NCBI GenBank assembly: GCA_016342715.1
Contig: JAEINW010000029.1
Span: 1-33,524, forward strand
Origin: Salinivirgaceae bacterium
Lineage (GTDB): Bacteria; Bacteroidota; Bacteroidia; Bacteroidales; SZUA-534
DNA: 33,524 bases
Direction of reading: 5' to 3'
Shown here: piece by piece, positions 31,860 to 33,524 of the stretch
Position numbering within the stretch: position 1 is the stretch's first letter
Layout: the number at the start of each line of letters is the position of its first letter
The notes under the pieces: generated by a model
What the model saw: the letters and a program-made list of their open reading frames with translations, nothing else
Told to the model about the DNA's origin: nothing
The model's database searches: none
Position numbers and translations under genes: made by a program

Positions 31860-33272
31860 TTAAAATTGAAAATAAATAAATTGGAAGTCTTCTACTCCTG
31901 AAAAAGAAATAATTGAAAAAGTAAGCATTATATATATTCCCCATCGAATTAAAAAATGCCTATTATTACACCAATTATCAAACCTATTATTATATAAAAT
32001 AATATCGAAAACAATAAACCCCAATAATAGTATAATTACTGTATAATCAACATTTAATATACTTTCAGAATTCCAATTCGATATCAATAAATTAAATATA
32101 TTAAATGCTTGATCGAGACTTTGACTTCTAAAAAACACCCAAATAAGAGTTACAAAGAAAAATGTTTTTAAGGCCAGTAAAATATGATTAAATGAAAAAT
32201 CTTTATTGTCTGTTTTTATTGAGAATGCTTTGTTAAAAATCTTTTCAAACAAATATATTATTCCAAAAAATGCACCCCAAAAAATAAATGTCCAGTTAGC
32301 ACCATGCCAAAAACCACTAATAGTAAATACTATCATTATATTAATTATCCATCGGTATTTTTTCGTTCTATTTCCACCTAATGGTAAATAAACATAATCT
32401 CGAAACCAAGTTGATAATGATATATGCCAGCGTTGCCAAAATTCACCAATATTTTTAGCAAGATATGGAGCCTTAAAATTATCCATTAAATGAATTCCCA
32501 TTATTCTCGCTGTTCCAATTGCAATTGTTGAATAACCAAAAAAGTCGCAATAAATTTGGAATGAATACATAAACATTCCAAATAATATATCTTTGGAACT
32601 ATATATATTTGGGTTATCATAAATTGCATCAACATATACTGATACATTATCAGCAATAACCATTTTCGCAAATAGACCAAATAATATCAACCTTAGACCA
32701 TTTACTAAATTATCATAAGTAAACTTATGGTGCATTTTTAATTGTGGTGTTAACCTTGAGAATCTTTCGATGGGACCAGCAACGAGTTGAGGAAAGAACG
32801 ACACATATAGTGCAAAATAACCTAAATGACGCTCTGCCTTTTGCCGACCATGGAATACGTCAATAGTATAACTTAATGTTTGGAAGGTGTAAAATGAAAT
32901 TCCAACAGGTAATAGCACCTTTAATTCGGGGAAACTGTAAGCAACATTTAAATGTTCAAATAAAACATTTCCGTTACTTGTGAAAAAATTAAAATACTTA
33001 AACGAAAATAATAACCCCAAATTTGTGAACAAACTTAATAGTAAAAAGATACTTTTCCCTTTCCATTGTTGCCTTTTTTCAAGTTGAATTCCTGCAAAAT
33101 AATCAATAAGTGTTGATGCAATTATTAATACTACATACTCCACCTTCCAACACATATAAAAATAGTAACTTGCACCTAACAGCAAGATCCATCTATATTT
33201 TGGTTTAATTAAAAAATAACAAATAATTACAATTGGGAAAAAAATCAGAAATTGGATGGTATTAAACAGCAT
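31860..33272 (-). CDS. MBOAT-family O-acyltransferase (AlgI-like), second copy
   Basis: A 470-residue polytopic membrane acyltransferase. Signatures are FFPQLVAGPIERFSRL near 159-174, QIYCDFFGYSTIAIG near 239-253, FWQRWHISL with H283, LPLGGNR near 296-302 and the catalytic H323 in GFWHGANW; it ends in FQFIYFQF as is usual for the family. It opens a three-gene minus-strand unit with the SGNH partner and the GH5-like lipoprotein. It is a distant paralogue of the MBOAT protein at 13596. The acyl group and acceptor are unknown. Confidence 0.9.
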   Translation of the reverse strand: MLFNTIQFLIFFPIVIICYFLIKPKYRWILLLGASYYFYMCWKVEYVVLIIASTLIDYFAGIQLEKRQQWKGKSIFLLLSLFTNLGLLFSFKYFNFFTSNGNVLFEHLNVAYSFPELKVLLPVGISFYTFQTLSYTIDVFHGRQKAERHLGYFALYVSFFPQLVAGPIERFSRLTPQLKMHHKFTYDNLVNGLRLILFGLFAKMVIADNVSVYVDAIYDNPNIYSSKDILFGMFMYSFQIYCDFFGYSTIAIGTARIMGIHLMDNFKAPYLAKNIGEFWQRWHISLSTWFRDYVYLPLGGNRTKKYRWIINIMIVFTISGFWHGANWTFIFWGAFFGIIYLFEKIFNKAFSIKTDNKDFSFNHILLALKTFFFVTLIWVFFRSQSLDQAFNIFNLLISNWNSESILNVDYTVIILLLGFIVFDIILYNNRFDNWCNNRHFLIRWGIYIMLTFSIISFSGVEDFQFIYFQF

Positions 33273-33297
33273 ATTAGTCTTTGGTTAACATATGTGA

Positions 33298-33318
33298 CAA
33301 AATTAATTGGCAAATATA
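33298..33318 (-). promoter_or_regulatory. Candidate -7 boxes upstream of the second MBOAT gene
   Basis: Two exact TAnnTTTG matches lie on the minus strand: TAATTTTG (33298-33305) and TATATTTG (33311-33318). Either would start a transcript within about 40 bases of the ATG at 33272. Neither has a clear TTTG -33 element. Confidence 0.4.
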
Positions 33319-33468
33319 GAAATTATGAATTAATTATTTGGGCTAATATTACGTTAAATTACTAATTATGGAATTCAATAAATCATTAATCGATTCAATT
33401 TCATATTTGAATTTCTAATTAATAAGTTATTTTTGTACGCTATTGATATAACAATAGTTCGTTAAATT

Positions 33469-33524
33469 TTAAGCGGCAATTTTGCCATAATCCAATAGTT
33501 CTTTGACAATTTTTTGATTTTTTA
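33469..33524 (-). CDS. Possible C-terminal tail of a gene entering from the right edge
   Basis: Seventeen codons read KNQKIVKELLDYGKIAA before a TAA at 33469-33471. The helical, coding-like composition suggests a real C-terminus, but the stretch is too short to identify. About 195 non-coding bases separate it from the MBOAT start. Confidence 0.25.
   Translation of the reverse strand, partial: KNQKIVKELLDYGKIAA

Noticed and set aside
1-33524. CRISPR array, tRNA/rRNA genes, or an intact insertion sequence
   Set aside because: No regularly spaced repeats, no cloverleaf-like or rRNA-like sequence, and no transposase frame with terminal inverted repeats was seen.

Overview
The window looks like a chromosomal segment of a low-G+C member of the Bacteroidota, probably a Bacteroidales/Marinilabiliales-type relative. 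The case rests on several near-perfect Bacteroidota promoters (TTTG, about 19 bases, TAnnTTTG), a general lack of Shine-Dalgarno sequences, a zinc-free L31 type B protein, a SUI1-type initiation factor, and interspersed palindromic repeats of the style seen in this phylum. Genus-level placement is not possible from the sequence alone. There is no tRNA, rRNA, CRISPR array or recognisable complete insertion sequence.

Layout. Positions 1-8434 are mostly minus strand and housekeeping-like: the start of a membrane sensor, a metallophosphoesterase, a TPR membrane protein, a sodium:solute symporter with an unusually large small-subunit partner, a SNF2 helicase and a YciH/SUI1 protein. Positions 8701-11810 are plus strand: an unrecognised membrane protein, rpmE2 (L31B) with its own promoter and terminator, a palindrome-rich spacer, and an MtaD-like amidohydrolase. 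A DUF2079 membrane protein (11857-13362, minus) follows. Positions 13596-28165 form a long plus-strand surface-glycan block that ends in an 18-bp-stem terminator. Positions 28634-33272 are a minus-strand set: an MBOAT acyltransferase, an SGNH partner and a GH5-like lipoprotein.

The plus-strand block is the interesting part. An MBOAT/AlgJ-like O-acylation pair is followed by PEP mutase fused to a cytidylyltransferase, phosphonopyruvate decarboxylase and an iron-type alcohol dehydrogenase. Together these predict PEP -> phosphonopyruvate -> phosphonoacetaldehyde -> 2-hydroxyethylphosphonate (HEP), with the fused cytidylyltransferase a good candidate for making CMP-HEP. Next comes a TagB/TagF-type (CDP-glycerol glycerophosphotransferase family) transferase. 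Two tandem paralogues of a very unusual architecture follow: an N-terminal YidC/Oxa1-like domain, a polytopic membrane region, and a C-terminal alkaline-phosphatase/sulfatase-superfamily (LtaS-like) domain. I infer a system that puts a phosphonate, probably HEP, on a surface glycan or lipid. The role of the YidC-like/phosphotransferase fusions is unknown.

The second fusion paralogue is interrupted by a -1 frame change at an A6 run that has the phase of a classical slippery heptamer, and it carries an in-frame tandem expansion of a roughly 75-residue membrane module. Start codons were revised for three genes (1755, 16386 and 31854) from promoter position or gene overlap, and a GTG start is supported at 13596.
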